From assembly GCF_003841505.1 (NCBI RefSeq), contig NZ_REGA01000003.1:1-64000 (forward strand): a DNA stretch of 64,000 bases. The letters run 5' to 3'. Below are positions 26,986-35,832 of this stretch, in pieces. Position 1 is the first letter of the stretch; every line of letters starts with the position of its first letter. The stretch is from Natrarchaeobius chitinivorans (GTDB taxonomy: Archaea > Halobacteriota > Halobacteria > Halobacteriales > Natrialbaceae). Under the pieces are notes generated by a model, which had not been told where the DNA came from, ran no database searches, and saw nothing but the letters and a program-made list of their open reading frames with translations. Position numbers and translations under genes: made by a program.

Positions 26986-27711
26986 CTATCGCGTTTTCAG
27001 GTCGTCTTTGTCCTTGATGATCTCCGTTTCGGCGTTGCCGCTCGTGTGCTCGTTGACGGTGTCGTAGAACTCGTTTTGCATTCCAGCCGGAAAGGTCAAC
27101 ACGCCGATCCACGAGCCGTCGGGTTGCCACTCTTCGCGCTCGAGATCGCCGAACTGCCGAACCTTCGCCTGAGCGCTCCCCGCGTACTCGGCGGCGATCT
27201 GGACGGCGATCGTCACCTCCTCGAACCGGATCGGGATCACCGGTCGGAGCGCTTCCAGCGCGTCGTCGACCTGCTCTTCGACCGGCTCCATCGGATCGAC
27301 GGTGAACCCGGCTTCCTCGAGTGCGTTCTCGATCCGGTCGGGGGGATGGGGGGCGTTGTCCATCTGGGGGTTGACCGCGTTGCGCGCGATCGTATCGATC
27401 AGCTGTTTGCGCTTTTGTTCTTGCATCTCGCGGCGCTGGTCGGCCGTGATCTGGATCTCGCCGTCCGTGATGACGTCGGGGATGATCTCCAGGGGATCGG
27501 TGGTGTCGAAAACGTCCTCGAGATCGGCTTCCGCGGGACGGTCGCCCCGGGAAGCGTCCTCGAAGACGTCTTCGGCGGCGATGACGTCTTCGAGGTCGCC
27601 ATCGAACTCCCCGCGTTTGATCGCGAGGGCCGCGTCCGGGTCGACCAGCACTTCGAAGCGCGCGCCGTGTGACTCGAGTCGCGCCGTCACCGCCTCGTCA
27701 AGCGATATCAT
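26986..27711 (-). CDS. Ribosome assembly factor SBDS
   Basis: 241 residues. The N-terminal SBDS domain (residues 1-95, MISLDEAVTARLESHG) is followed by a helical domain with DQRREMQEQKRKQLIDTIAR and a ferredoxin-like C-terminal domain (about 165-235). SBDS with EF-2-like GTPase releases the anti-association factor aIF6 from nascent 50S subunits. It is downstream of psmA in the same direction, as in the archaeal RNA-processing/proteasome superoperon. Confidence 0.92.
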   Translation of the reverse strand: MISLDEAVTARLESHGARFEVLVDPDAALAIKRGEFDGDLEDVIAAEDVFEDASRGDRPAEADLEDVFDTTDPLEIIPDVITDGEIQITADQRREMQEQKRKQLIDTIARNAVNPQMDNAPHPPDRIENALEEAGFTVDPMEPVEEQVDDALEALRPVIPIRFEEVTIAVQIAAEYAGSAQAKVRQFGDLEREEWQPDGSWIGVLTFPAGMQNEFYDTVNEHTSGNAETEIIKDKDDLKTR

Positions 27712-27818
27712 ACTCGGGAGTAGCCGCGGCCGGGTAAAAGAGCTTTTCCTGACGATACGGCGAGTGCGGAAAACTGGTTGGCGACCGGGCGCTGGTCGAT
27801 TCGGGGCGCTCGATTACG

Positions 27819-28580
27819 TTACTCGTCGGTCTCGTCTTCGTCGTCGCCCTCGTCGAGGAGGTCGTTCTCCTCGAGGTGTTCACCGATCCGATCCTGCTCG
27901 AACTGCTCGAAGGATTCGGTTTCGACGTCCACCGTCGCGAGGCCGACCTCGCTCGGGAGCAACGATCCGTCGTTGACGGATGCGAGCGCGTCGAGTGCGA
28001 GCGCGATTCCGCCGTCGAGGTCGGCTTCCGTCTCGTAGTTCTCTTCGAGGTACTCCTGGAGTTCGCCGCGGTCGGCACCGACGGCCAGTGCCTTCCACTC
28101 GTAGGGCGTCCCGGAGGGGTCGGTCTCGAACAGGCGCGGTTCGCCGTTGTCGATGCCGCCGACGATGAGCGCGACGCCGAACGGGCGAGCGCCGCCGACC
28201 TGCGTGTACTGCTGGATGTGGTCGGTGACGTTTTTCGTCAGCGTCTCGACGCCGATCGGTTCCCCGTATCGGAGCTGGTTCACCTGGGCCTGTCTGCGCG
28301 CGAAGTCGATCAGCTGGCGGGCGTCGGCGACGTGGCCCGCGCTCGCGATGCCGACGTGGTCGTCGGCCTTGTGAATCTTCTCGACGCTCGAGTCCTCGAG
28401 CAGCGGCGACGGGACTCGTTTGTCGACTGCGAGGACGACGCCGTCCGCCGTTCGCACACCAATACTAGCCGTACCTCGTTTGACCGCCTCGCGGGCGTAC
28501 TCGACCTGGTAGAGTCGACCGTCCGGCGAGAAGATCGTAATACCTCGGTCGTACGCCTGCTGTTGGGCTTGTCCCTGCAT
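27819..28580 (-). CDS. psmA: Proteasome subunit alpha
   Basis: 253 residues. The N-terminal gate segment YDRGITIFSPDGRLYQVEYA is the alpha-subunit signature; there is no catalytic Thr, as expected. A Glu/Asp-rich C-terminal tail of about 25 residues is usual in haloarchaea. Seven copies form the outer ring that contacts PAN/Cdc48 ATPases. It starts 4 bp after rnp2, so it is in the same operon. Confidence 0.95.
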   Translation of the reverse strand: MQGQAQQQAYDRGITIFSPDGRLYQVEYAREAVKRGTASIGVRTADGVVLAVDKRVPSPLLEDSSVEKIHKADDHVGIASAGHVADARQLIDFARRQAQVNQLRYGEPIGVETLTKNVTDHIQQYTQVGGARPFGVALIVGGIDNGEPRLFETDPSGTPYEWKALAVGADRGELQEYLEENYETEADLDGGIALALDALASVNDGSLLPSEVGLATVDVETESFEQFEQDRIGEHLEENDLLDEGDDEDETDE

Positions 28581-28584
28581 AGTA

Positions 28585-29070
28585 TCACGCTAAATCGTAA
28601 TCGAGGTCCGTCGCGCCCGCGAACGCCTCATCGAGTCGCACGTCTGCGGATCCATTGCGGAGGACGGCGACTCGCTCTTCGTTCCCGAACACGACGTTTC
28701 TCTCTTCCGTGACTTGCCCACGGCGTCCTAAATAGTTTTCTTCAGCGGCACGGATCGTGCCACTGATACCGCGGACTCGAATTCCAACGGGAGCGCCGTC
28801 GACCGCGTCGATACAGGCGATCGCCGCGCGTGCTGGTTCGGTTTCGCCGCGGCGGACCCTGACGATCGCTTCGCCCACTCCGTCGGTGAAATCGAACCTG
28901 ACGACCGTCAGATCGGCTCGAGCGCTGCCCGGATCGCCGAGCAGGTTCTGGCCCGCGTACCAACACTCCCGCTGGAAACCGCGTCTATCGATCGACGCGT
29001 CCGGCCACGCCTCGAGGCCGACCGCGAGGTACCGCCAGCGCGGCTGAAGGTGTTTTGGAAGGTGTTTCAT
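28585..29070 (-). CDS. rnp2: RNase P protein component 2 (Pop5-like)
   Basis: 161 residues. MKHLPKHLQPRWRYLAVGLE is the typical start of archaeal Rnp2/Pop5 (Rpp14 family). It pairs with Rpp30 in the tRNA 5'-maturation enzyme. It is 4 bp upstream of psmA and 4 bp downstream of the methyltransferase gene, in one compact operon. Confidence 0.92.
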   Translation of the reverse strand: MKHLPKHLQPRWRYLAVGLEAWPDASIDRRGFQRECWYAGQNLLGDPGSARADLTVVRFDFTDGVGEAIVRVRRGETEPARAAIACIDAVDGAPVGIRVRGISGTIRAAEENYLGRRGQVTEERNVVFGNEERVAVLRNGSADVRLDEAFAGATDLDYDLA

Positions 29071-29074
29071 CGAG

Positions 29075-29737
29075 TCACTCGGATCCGTCGGTGGCGGTTT
29101 CCTCGATCTGTCCGGGCGTCTCTGCGACGCTTTTTGGCGTCCGCTCGGCGACGAGAACGCCGACCTGATCGTGGACTCGCTCGACGGCAGTCAGCGAAAA
29201 GCCGACGTCGGTGAAGGCGTCCGCGAGAAAGCCGACGGTCGCCGGGTCGTCGACGTCGGGGGAGTAAAACGGCACCTCGGGATCCGGCTCGTCGAAGAAC
29301 ATCACGTCGCCGAGGACGAACGTCTCGGGGCCCAGATCGGCGATCACCGAAATCGCCTCCCGCTTTGCCTCGTCCGAGAGGTGATGCATCGCGAAGTTCG
29401 AGGTGACGACGTCGACGGTCTCGTCGTACTCGGGTTCCCGGAACGTCCCGTAGCCGAATTCGACGTTCTCGAGGCCCTCCTCGGCCGCCTTCTCTTCGGC
29501 TTTCGTCATCATCCCCTCGCTGATGTCACGACCGACCACCCGTTTTGCCTCGGGCGCGAGCGCGAGCGCGATCGCACCGGTTCCCGTTCCCAGATCGAGG
29601 ACGACGTCATCGCTCCCCCGTCTCGCGTGTTCGATCACGAGGCCCGCACAGGCGCGGTACTCCTCCGAACTCGAGTCGTCGTACTCGGTCGCTTCGTCGT
29701 CGAATCTCGCCGCGTGTTCCTCAAGACTCTTCTTCAT
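29075..29737 (-). CDS. Class I SAM-dependent methyltransferase in the rnp operon
   Basis: 220 residues from ATG 29737 (MKKSLEEHAA). Motif I is VLDLGTGTGAIAL, motif II VVGRDISEGM, and a post-motif segment VVTSNFAMHHLSDE follows. Its start overlaps the end of rnp3 by 17 bp, and it ends 4 bp before rnp2. Position between the two RNase P subunit genes suggests, but does not prove, an RNA or ribosome-related target. Confidence 0.85.
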   Translation of the reverse strand: MKKSLEEHAARFDDEATEYDDSSSEEYRACAGLVIEHARRGSDDVVLDLGTGTGAIALALAPEAKRVVGRDISEGMMTKAEEKAAEEGLENVEFGYGTFREPEYDETVDVVTSNFAMHHLSDEAKREAISVIADLGPETFVLGDVMFFDEPDPEVPFYSPDVDDPATVGFLADAFTDVGFSLTAVERVHDQVGVLVAERTPKSVAETPGQIEETATDGSE

Positions 29738-30425
29738 ATCTGCCACGTTCGACCCCAGGCTCAATGAACGACTCGGAGTCGATCCGTCGGTTTCGTTCGG
29801 CGAGTCGGCCCCACTCCCGCAGTCCCTCCTCGATGAACTCACTCGAGAGGCCGATCTCCTCGCCGAGAGCCAGCAGTTCGCGGGGTGTCCGAAGCTCGAG
29901 GTGGGAGGACGGATCGGCGCTGACGACGTAGGGGGCGTCGTAGTAGTCGACGATCTCCTCGAGTTTGCGAAGCGACTGCACGTGTCGGACGCGTCTCCCC
30001 CCGTGGGTCCGGAGGACGTCCGAGAGGTCGAACTCGAAACGGACGCCGTTTTCGACTGCGGCTTTGGCGAGGACGTGATTGACGTCGCCGTTGCCGGCTA
30101 TCGGAGCGGCCAGGACGTCGACCTTCTCGTTCTCGACGGCAAACCGGTTCAGGGCGTTCGTCCCGCCCTCGACGGCGACGACCGTCTCGTCGGTTCGGTA
30201 GTTGCCCACCGCGCCGCTTGCCCCGTGGGGATCGTCGGCCCGAACCTCGACTCCGCGGACGACGTCGATCTCGTACTCCTCGCGGATCCGCTCCGGCTCG
30301 TACGACCCTCGAGCGTCGGAGTGATTGCGCACGACCACGCCCTCGTACCCGTAGTCGGCCGCCGTCTTCGCGAACCTCGCGACCGTACTCTCTCCGTCGG
30401 GGTGGGCGTGGACGGCCTCGTACAT
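29721..30425 (-). CDS. rnp3: RNase P protein component 3 (Rpp30-like)
   Basis: 234 residues, a PHP-related TIM barrel: MYEAVHAHPDGEST at the start, then GVVVRNHSD, RGVEVRADD and HLELRTPRELLAL. It is the Rpp30 partner of Pop5. It leads the operon rnp3-methyltransferase-rnp2-psmA, with SBDS following. Confidence 0.92.
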   Translation of the reverse strand: MYEAVHAHPDGESTVARFAKTAADYGYEGVVVRNHSDARGSYEPERIREEYEIDVVRGVEVRADDPHGASGAVGNYRTDETVVAVEGGTNALNRFAVENEKVDVLAAPIAGNGDVNHVLAKAAVENGVRFEFDLSDVLRTHGGRRVRHVQSLRKLEEIVDYYDAPYVVSADPSSHLELRTPRELLALGEEIGLSSEFIEEGLREWGRLAERNRRIDSESFIEPGVERGRYEEES

Positions 30426-30680
30426 ACCAGGTCATCTCACGGCGACGACTTGGGGTTTGCGTCACGCGGCGGAGCGAGACACTCGCCTCGACTGCGACGA
30501 TCGCAGTTCGCAGCCGAGAACTGGGAAGACGCGAGCCGTCTTTCCGTGCTGGAAAGCGAAACCGAGCGGAATCTGTGATTCCTCGAGTTTCGGCCCTCGC
30601 AGAAGACGGCGAGTGCTGGCGCTCTCGTGAGGATTTCAGCGGGGCGTGGTCCGTCACGCCCATAGCAGACGTATCGGCTT

Positions 30681-31499
30681 CTAGTTCAGAATGCTCTGTG
30701 CGACGGTCGCGAGCTGGCCGTTGTCAGCCTCGCGGAGTCGATCGTCGCCGATTTTCAGGCGCAGACGCGGTCTGCCGACGTCGATCGGGACCTTCTCGGT
30801 GTCGATCAGGCCCATGTCCTCGAGTTTGGTCTTGGTACGCGAGAACGTCGCTTTCGAGGCGATGCCGACGTCTTCGCCCCACTTGCTGATGTCGTACAGC
30901 AGCGCCTCGTTTTTCGCCGCGACGAGCAGAGAGATGGTTACCTCGTCCAGCCCGTCGCCGTCGCCGCGAGCCGTCTCGAGTGAGTTGAGGATCGAGGTGA
31001 AATCTTCCTCAGCTTCGGGGCTGATCTCCTCGGCGAGCGTCTCCCGGACGTCCGTAATCGGTGGCGTCCGGAGGTTGAACGACGTGGCACCCTCCCATCG
31101 TTCGGTGTACGTTTCGTAGGTGTCCTCGACGAACCCGTCGTCGTCGGTGACGAGTCCGCCGACGCGGTCGCCGGCGTGGACGACGGCGACGACGCGGTCG
31201 TCGGTGATCAGCAGCGAGTTTTCGGGTGCCTCGTCGATGGTCCGAAGGGAAAGCGTTCCGTCGGCGATGAGGTCGGCGGCGTTCGACGCGACGATGAAAT
31301 CGTCCATGACGTCTTTGAGCGTCCGCTCGTCGGCCAGCATCCGGATCGATGGCGACGATCCTCCGAAGTCCGTCGCGACGTTGACGAACTCCTCGATGGC
31401 GTCTCGCGAGGGGTTGATCATGTACACGTCTCCGCTTGCATCCTCGAGAACTGACCCGAGGATATCGTCAATTTGGTGGTTGAGTAAATTCGAGGTCAT
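30681..31499 (-). CDS. tbsP: Transcriptional regulator TbsP (DUF5821)
   Basis: 272 residues from ATG 31499 (MTSNLLNHQI); an ATG 12 bp upstream is possible. The N-terminal half is an alpha/beta sensor-like domain. The C-terminal 70 residues form a winged helix with KWGEDVGIASKATFSRTKTK as the recognition region. In Haloferax volcanii, TbsP acts with TrmB on gluconeogenic gene expression. It is transcribed away from the AT-rich spacer shared with the small ORF at 31882. Confidence 0.85.
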   Translation of the reverse strand: MTSNLLNHQIDDILGSVLEDASGDVYMINPSRDAIEEFVNVATDFGGSSPSIRMLADERTLKDVMDDFIVASNAADLIADGTLSLRTIDEAPENSLLITDDRVVAVVHAGDRVGGLVTDDDGFVEDTYETYTERWEGATSFNLRTPPITDVRETLAEEISPEAEEDFTSILNSLETARGDGDGLDEVTISLLVAAKNEALLYDISKWGEDVGIASKATFSRTKTKLEDMGLIDTEKVPIDVGRPRLRLKIGDDRLREADNGQLATVAQSILN

Positions 31500-31849
31500 G
31501 CCTATACACAAGTAAACGCACCCATATCACTTAATTTTGCTGGCCGTTTGCACACCAGAACTTCTACTCTTTGCGCAGACAGGTAATTTTTGGCACCCAA
31601 TATGTTATTTTCCCGACCTGTGCTGGAGGGTGGTAACGGAACACATATAATGAATATTATCCTCTCCGACGGTGCCCGGAGAGTGTACCGCGGTGCTCGA
31701 GTGACCACAGCCGCGGCTGTCGGACGAGAATACCCCACAGTCCGCTCTGAATCCGACCCGCTCCGGATCTGAATCAAACCGACGAGATCGGTGGACGGGT
31801 TGTGACGAACGAACCGTCGCCGCGAAATAGATTCGAGACTGACAATAAC
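31500..31849. other. AT-rich divergent spacer
   Basis: 350 bp between tbsP and the small ORF, clearly richer in A and T than the genes, with several TATA-like stretches (TTAATTTT near 31530, ATATAATGAATATT near 31644). It probably contains the tbsP promoter and regulatory sites. No gene is supported. Confidence 0.45.
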
Positions 31850-31857
31850 TATATATA
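31850..31857 (+). promoter_or_regulatory. TATA box for the small ORF at 31882
   Basis: TATATATA is centred 28 bp before the ATG at 31882, the strongest TATA match in this part of the window and at leaderless distance. Confidence 0.65.
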
Positions 31858-31881
31858 CGTGTCATTGTATTACAGTATCGT

Positions 31882-32022
31882 ATGGGTGTTAGCTCCGATC
31901 AGTTCCAGTGGGACCCAGTGGAGGTCGTCGACGATCAGTTGGCGTCACCGACGGATGCCGATCGGTGGGTCGGACGGGAAACCATGCGTGCAAAGCGAGT
32001 GAGCACGTACGGCGGGCCCTGA
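31882..32022 (+). CDS. Small 46-residue ORF, convergent with the CHAT protease gene
   Basis: The translation opens MGVSSDQFQWDPVEVVDDQL and ends RAKRVSTYGGP. It is acidic in the first half and basic in the second, has no Cys, and shows GC-rich third positions like its neighbours. A TATA box at 31850 places the start at leaderless distance. The stop (32020-32022) is 2 bp from the stop of the CHAT-domain gene on the other strand. Function is unknown; a link with the protease is suggested only by position. Confidence 0.6.
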   Translation: MGVSSDQFQWDPVEVVDDQLASPTDADRWVGRETMRAKRVSTYGGP

Positions 32023-32024
32023 CG

Positions 32025-34187
32025 TTACCGAGCGAACCGGGACCAGAGTTCTCCAGACCAGTAGACGTCTCCGTTGTATATGACCGATGCGTCCGTCTCC
32101 TCGAGTACGTCTGCGAGTTCCGACCGAGAGAGCGTAAAGTGTGACTCTCGGCCGCAGAGATAGGCGTATTCGTTGGTTTCCGTGTGCGGGAAGTAGTACG
32201 CACCCGTCTCCCTGGTCGAGTAACAGTCGAACGTCACGAGGAATCGATCACGGTTCTCACGTTCGTCCTCGAGTTCCTCGACGATCACCGTCGTCGGAAG
32301 TCGGTGTTCGCCCTGCACGAGCGAGTGCGTTCCGTCGCCGACGACCGCGTAATCTTTCCCCATCATGATGCGTCTTCGTGCGAGTCGCATCGCCCGCTCG
32401 ATGCTGAAGCCGTGAACGAGGAGTTTGGCGAACGTCGACCCCACTTTGACGGCGTGATCGTTCAACACCTTGCTGACCGTCACTGCGCCGGCGACGCTGC
32501 CCTTTTCGATCAACGTTCGTCCCTCGAAAAACGAGCCACAGGCGTTGAGAAAGAACGTCTGTGCGTTACATCCGTCGAGACTCGCCGTCGAGAGATAGCC
32601 GTCGGAGCATCGGAGCCCGTCCGTTTCGCAGTGACCGATGTAGTGGACGAAATCGTGTTCTCCCTCGAAGATTCGCGCGAGTTCGTCCGCCCGAAGGGAC
32701 TCCTCTACGGTGACGTGCATCGGAACCTCCTGGGATCGTTGTCGGTAGATCTTCGCGACGGTGTCGTGTTCGCCGCTCATGTCGGGATCGTTCAGGACGA
32801 CGTGGACGGAAATCGCGTCGCTGGATCGGGTCACGTACTCGAGTCGGTTCTGGTAGGCCTCCGGTGCGGATTTAAAGACGTCGATCGGGACCCCCTCTGC
32901 GAGCCAGCCGTGAACCCGCCCGTTTCTGAGTTCCGGTTTGACGATGTCCACCGACGCGACCCGTCCCGCACTCGCTCGCTGGCCGACTTCGGATCCGGAA
33001 TCGTCAGTTCGGGTTTCCCATCCCTGTCTGGCTCCGGATGACTCTTCGCCACGGTAGAAGTCGGTAAGCGATCGCTCGACTAACTCCTTGCCGTCGAGTT
33101 CGGACGTTCGCGGTTTGTAGATCATGCTCAACCGATCGAGCAGAAACGGTAACGTCTCGACGCGATCGTACGTCGGCGTGACGTACGTCGAGAGGTGCCA
33201 GTCCGGCAGTCGGTGTTCGATCGTGGCGTAGGGGACGTCGAGATACGTCGAAAGCCGGTGCTGTGGAGACGCCTCGTACAGATCGACAGGATCGAGGTCG
33301 AGCGGATCGAGCAGGTGCCTCGAGGCGAGGTTCGTTCCGTACGGGCCCGCGTTACGGACGAGACAGTCCATAAAAAAGACCTTTCGGAGCATCCGTTCGA
33401 CGTCGCGCTCGAGGTCGGGCATCGGCGAGAGTCGCTTCTCGAGGGCCGGGTCGGTGAGTCGGATCCGTGGTCGGTCGAGATCGCGGCTGATGTCGGCGTC
33501 TTCGAGCGTTCGAACGTGTGCCTGCAGGTAATACGCAAGCGGTGCAGTGACGAAAAGCGGTTCGTACGCCGAGGGGACGAGCAGTTCGATTCCCGAGTCG
33601 GGCGTCTCGGTACGGATCCTCTCGGGTATCTCGAGGGTCGGCCCGGTTTCGACCAGCGGTGGATGGCCGCGAAGGGTCGGATACGTCCGATCCGGGCCCG
33701 TCGTCTTGGAAGCCGACGCGAGGTGAGTCAGTGTCTCGGCTACGTCTGCAGGCGAGTCGGGAACGGTGATCGTTCCGGTCGGGAGTTCGTGGCGGCTTCG
33801 AAACCCGATGGCGAGGGGGGTTCGGTCCGGGAAGGTGATCACGACGGAGTCGAAGGTATCGGATCGCTCGATCGTCGCCGGCCCCGAAAATCGGAGGTAG
33901 GTCTTGATGTCCGTGTCGACGTCGACGACGTACTCGCCGGCCGAAAGCGAAAGCGTCTCCCCGCAGGGATCGAGTTCGTGTCGTTCCGGCGTGTCGAGGC
34001 CGAACGCGTAAACGATCGCGTGGGGAAATCGGAGTTCGGTCGCTTTCGCGGCGATCGAATCGTCGACGGGACGTGGGACGTCGGCGTCGGTGCCGTCGAC
34101 GTCGAATTCCTCGCCGACGACGACCAGTTCGGCGTTGTCCGCGTCGGTGACGCGAAGAGCGTGGTCTCCCACCTCCCACTCTATCAT
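32025..34187 (-). CDS. CHAT-type (caspase-like) cysteine protease, haloarchaeal
   Basis: 720 residues. The C-terminal 260 residues carry a CHAT/caspase-like domain: the His of the dyad in FVHYIGHC (His519) and the Cys in FFLNACGS (Cys550), each at the end of a hydrophobic strand, with KGSVAGAVTVSKVLND after the Cys. The N-terminal 430 residues are a mixed alpha/beta region without recognised TPRs or membrane helices. CHAT proteases act in bacterial programmed death, gasdermin and type III CRISPR systems; the haloarchaeal targets are unknown. The start codon lies inside an 18-bp palindrome. Confidence 0.8.
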   Translation of the reverse strand: MIEWEVGDHALRVTDADNAELVVVGEEFDVDGTDADVPRPVDDSIAAKATELRFPHAIVYAFGLDTPERHELDPCGETLSLSAGEYVVDVDTDIKTYLRFSGPATIERSDTFDSVVITFPDRTPLAIGFRSRHELPTGTITVPDSPADVAETLTHLASASKTTGPDRTYPTLRGHPPLVETGPTLEIPERIRTETPDSGIELLVPSAYEPLFVTAPLAYYLQAHVRTLEDADISRDLDRPRIRLTDPALEKRLSPMPDLERDVERMLRKVFFMDCLVRNAGPYGTNLASRHLLDPLDLDPVDLYEASPQHRLSTYLDVPYATIEHRLPDWHLSTYVTPTYDRVETLPFLLDRLSMIYKPRTSELDGKELVERSLTDFYRGEESSGARQGWETRTDDSGSEVGQRASAGRVASVDIVKPELRNGRVHGWLAEGVPIDVFKSAPEAYQNRLEYVTRSSDAISVHVVLNDPDMSGEHDTVAKIYRQRSQEVPMHVTVEESLRADELARIFEGEHDFVHYIGHCETDGLRCSDGYLSTASLDGCNAQTFFLNACGSFFEGRTLIEKGSVAGAVTVSKVLNDHAVKVGSTFAKLLVHGFSIERAMRLARRRIMMGKDYAVVGDGTHSLVQGEHRLPTTVIVEELEDERENRDRFLVTFDCYSTRETGAYYFPHTETNEYAYLCGRESHFTLSRSELADVLEETDASVIYNGDVYWSGELWSRFAR

Positions 34188-34202
34188 TCGATAGGTCGAA
34201 TG
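34185..34202. promoter_or_regulatory. Palindrome over the CHAT-gene start codon
   Basis: CATTCGATAGGTCGAATG: 7-bp arms CATTCGA/TCGAATG with TAGG between. The left CAT is the complement of the gene's ATG. It could be an operator or an RNA hairpin at the 5' end of the message. Confidence 0.45.
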
Positions 34203-34450
34203 GTGCCCCGATAAGTTAGTTGTATCGGAATGTCACCTTTTTCGTTAGGTATTCCTATCGATGGATTAATACACACTCAATTAGGTATGGTAGTTACGAG
34301 TATTAATATTTACGAGTCGAGCGATCCGTGAACACTTTTCGGCCGTTTGTGGCCGGTACTTCGATCGACTGATCGTCGAGCGCGACCGGCTCCCGATCGA
34401 AATTCGGGAGGATGGGTGATTCTCCCAGAAGTGACAGCTCACATGGGTCC
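34203..34450. other. AT-rich upstream region of the CHAT gene
   Basis: AT-rich to about 34320 with short palindromes such as TAGGTATTCCTA; the remainder has average composition. No gene is supported. Confidence 0.4.
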
Positions 34451-34490
34451 GGGAACGAAGCTCACGACTTCAGTCGTGGACAACTGACGT
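34451..34490. mobile_element. IS200/IS605-type right-end hairpin remnant
   Basis: GAACGAAGCTCACGACTTCA, then GTCGTGG: stem CACGACT (34463-34469) with AGTCGTG (34472-34478), preceded by GAAGC. This is the subterminal hairpin found at the right end of haloarchaeal tnpB-carrying IS200/IS605 elements. No tnpA or tnpB is nearby, so only the end remains. Confidence 0.55.
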
Positions 34491-34491
34491 C

Positions 34492-34541
34492 CGTCTCCCG
34501 TCGGCAGGAACGCTGGTGCTCGTCTCCCGTCGGCAGGAACG
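34492..34541. repeat. Direct repeat of a 21-mer, 29-bp spacing
   Basis: CGTCTCCCGTCGG followed by CAGGAACG occurs at 34492-34512 and again at 34521-34541 without a mismatch. It adjoins the IS200/IS605 hairpin remnant and the 3' end of glyA. Confidence 0.8.
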
Positions 34542-34558
34542 GGTCGTTCTCGCGTGGC

Positions 34559-35809
34559 TTACTCGTCTCCGTACAGGGGATTCGCTTCACACAGCGACTC
34601 GACCTCGTCGCGAACGTCTGCGATGACGTCCTCCTCGCTGCGGTCGACGACGCGAGCGATGAGGTCGCCAACCGTTCGACAATCGTCCTGATCGAACCCT
34701 CGAGTCGTCAGCGCAGGCGTCCCGGCTCGGATGCCACTGGGGTCGAACGGCGAGCGCGTCTCGCCGGGAACCGTATTCCCGTTGAGAACGATTCCGGCGT
34801 CCTCGAGCGCTTTCTCGGCGTCGCCGCCGCTCGTGTCGGGGTGACTCTCCCGGAGATCGACGAGCACGAGGTGGTTGTCGGTCCCGCCGGAGACCAGCGA
34901 GAAGCCGTGATCGGCCAGCGACTGGCCAAGCGCCTTCGCGTTGGCGACCGTCTGGCGGGCGTACTCCTCGAACTCGGGCGTGAGCGCTTCCTTGAACCCG
35001 ACGGCCTTTCCTGCGACGTTGTGCATCAACGGTCCACCCTGTCCGCCGGGGAAGACGGCCGCGTCGACGTCGTCGGCGTACTCCTCGCTCGTCATTACGA
35101 TACCACCGCGGCCGGCGCGGATGGTCTTGTGTGTCGATCCGGTGACGAAGTCGGCGACGCCGACGGGTGACTCGTGGACGCCGCCGGCGACCAGCCCGGT
35201 GATGTGGGCGATGTCGGCGAGGTGGAACGCGTCGACCGACTCGGCAACCTCCTGGATGCGTCCCCACTCGATTTCGCGGGGATACGCGGAGTAGCCCGAA
35301 ACGATCATGTCCGGATCGAACTCGGCCGCTTGATCCGCGAGGGCGTCGTAGTCGAGATACCCCGTTTCCGCGTCGACCTCGTACTGTTCGACGTCGTACA
35401 GCTGGCCGACGAAATTCGCCGGGTGGCCGTGACTGAGATGGCCGCCGTGTGTGAGATCGAGCGAGAGAATCTTGTCGCCGGGTTCTAACGTCGCAAAGTA
35501 AACCGCCTGGTTCGCTTGCGTCCCGGAGTGGGGCTGGACGTTGACGTGCTCGGCCCCGAACAGTTCCGTCGCGCGGTCGATCGCCAGCTGTTCGACCTCG
35601 TCGGCGTACTCACAGCCGCCGTAATATCGGGATCCGGGGTATCCCTCCGCGTACTTGTTCGTCAGGGCACTCCCCTGGGCGTCGAGAACCGCGCGACTGG
35701 CGTGGTTCTCGCTCGCGATCATCTGTAGCGATGACCGCTGGCGTTTTACTTCCGCCTCGAGCGCATCGGCGACGGCGGGATCGACCTCCCGGACGTGCTC
35801 GTGTTCCAT
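34559..35809 (-). CDS. glyA: Serine hydroxymethyltransferase
   Basis: 416 residues. It has the PLP lysine in TGSTHKTIRAGRGG, the LTNKYAEGYPGSRYYGG substrate/folate segment and DIAHITGLVAGG. It interconverts serine and glycine with transfer of a one-carbon unit to a folate or pterin carrier. It is divergent from folD, which uses the same carrier. A TATA box at 35833-35839 gives a leaderless start. Confidence 0.95.
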   Translation of the reverse strand: MEHEHVREVDPAVADALEAEVKRQRSSLQMIASENHASRAVLDAQGSALTNKYAEGYPGSRYYGGCEYADEVEQLAIDRATELFGAEHVNVQPHSGTQANQAVYFATLEPGDKILSLDLTHGGHLSHGHPANFVGQLYDVEQYEVDAETGYLDYDALADQAAEFDPDMIVSGYSAYPREIEWGRIQEVAESVDAFHLADIAHITGLVAGGVHESPVGVADFVTGSTHKTIRAGRGGIVMTSEEYADDVDAAVFPGGQGGPLMHNVAGKAVGFKEALTPEFEEYARQTVANAKALGQSLADHGFSLVSGGTDNHLVLVDLRESHPDTSGGDAEKALEDAGIVLNGNTVPGETRSPFDPSGIRAGTPALTTRGFDQDDCRTVGDLIARVVDRSEEDVIADVRDEVESLCEANPLYGDE

Positions 35810-35832
35810 GCCGGATGTGGGGTCCGACGTGT

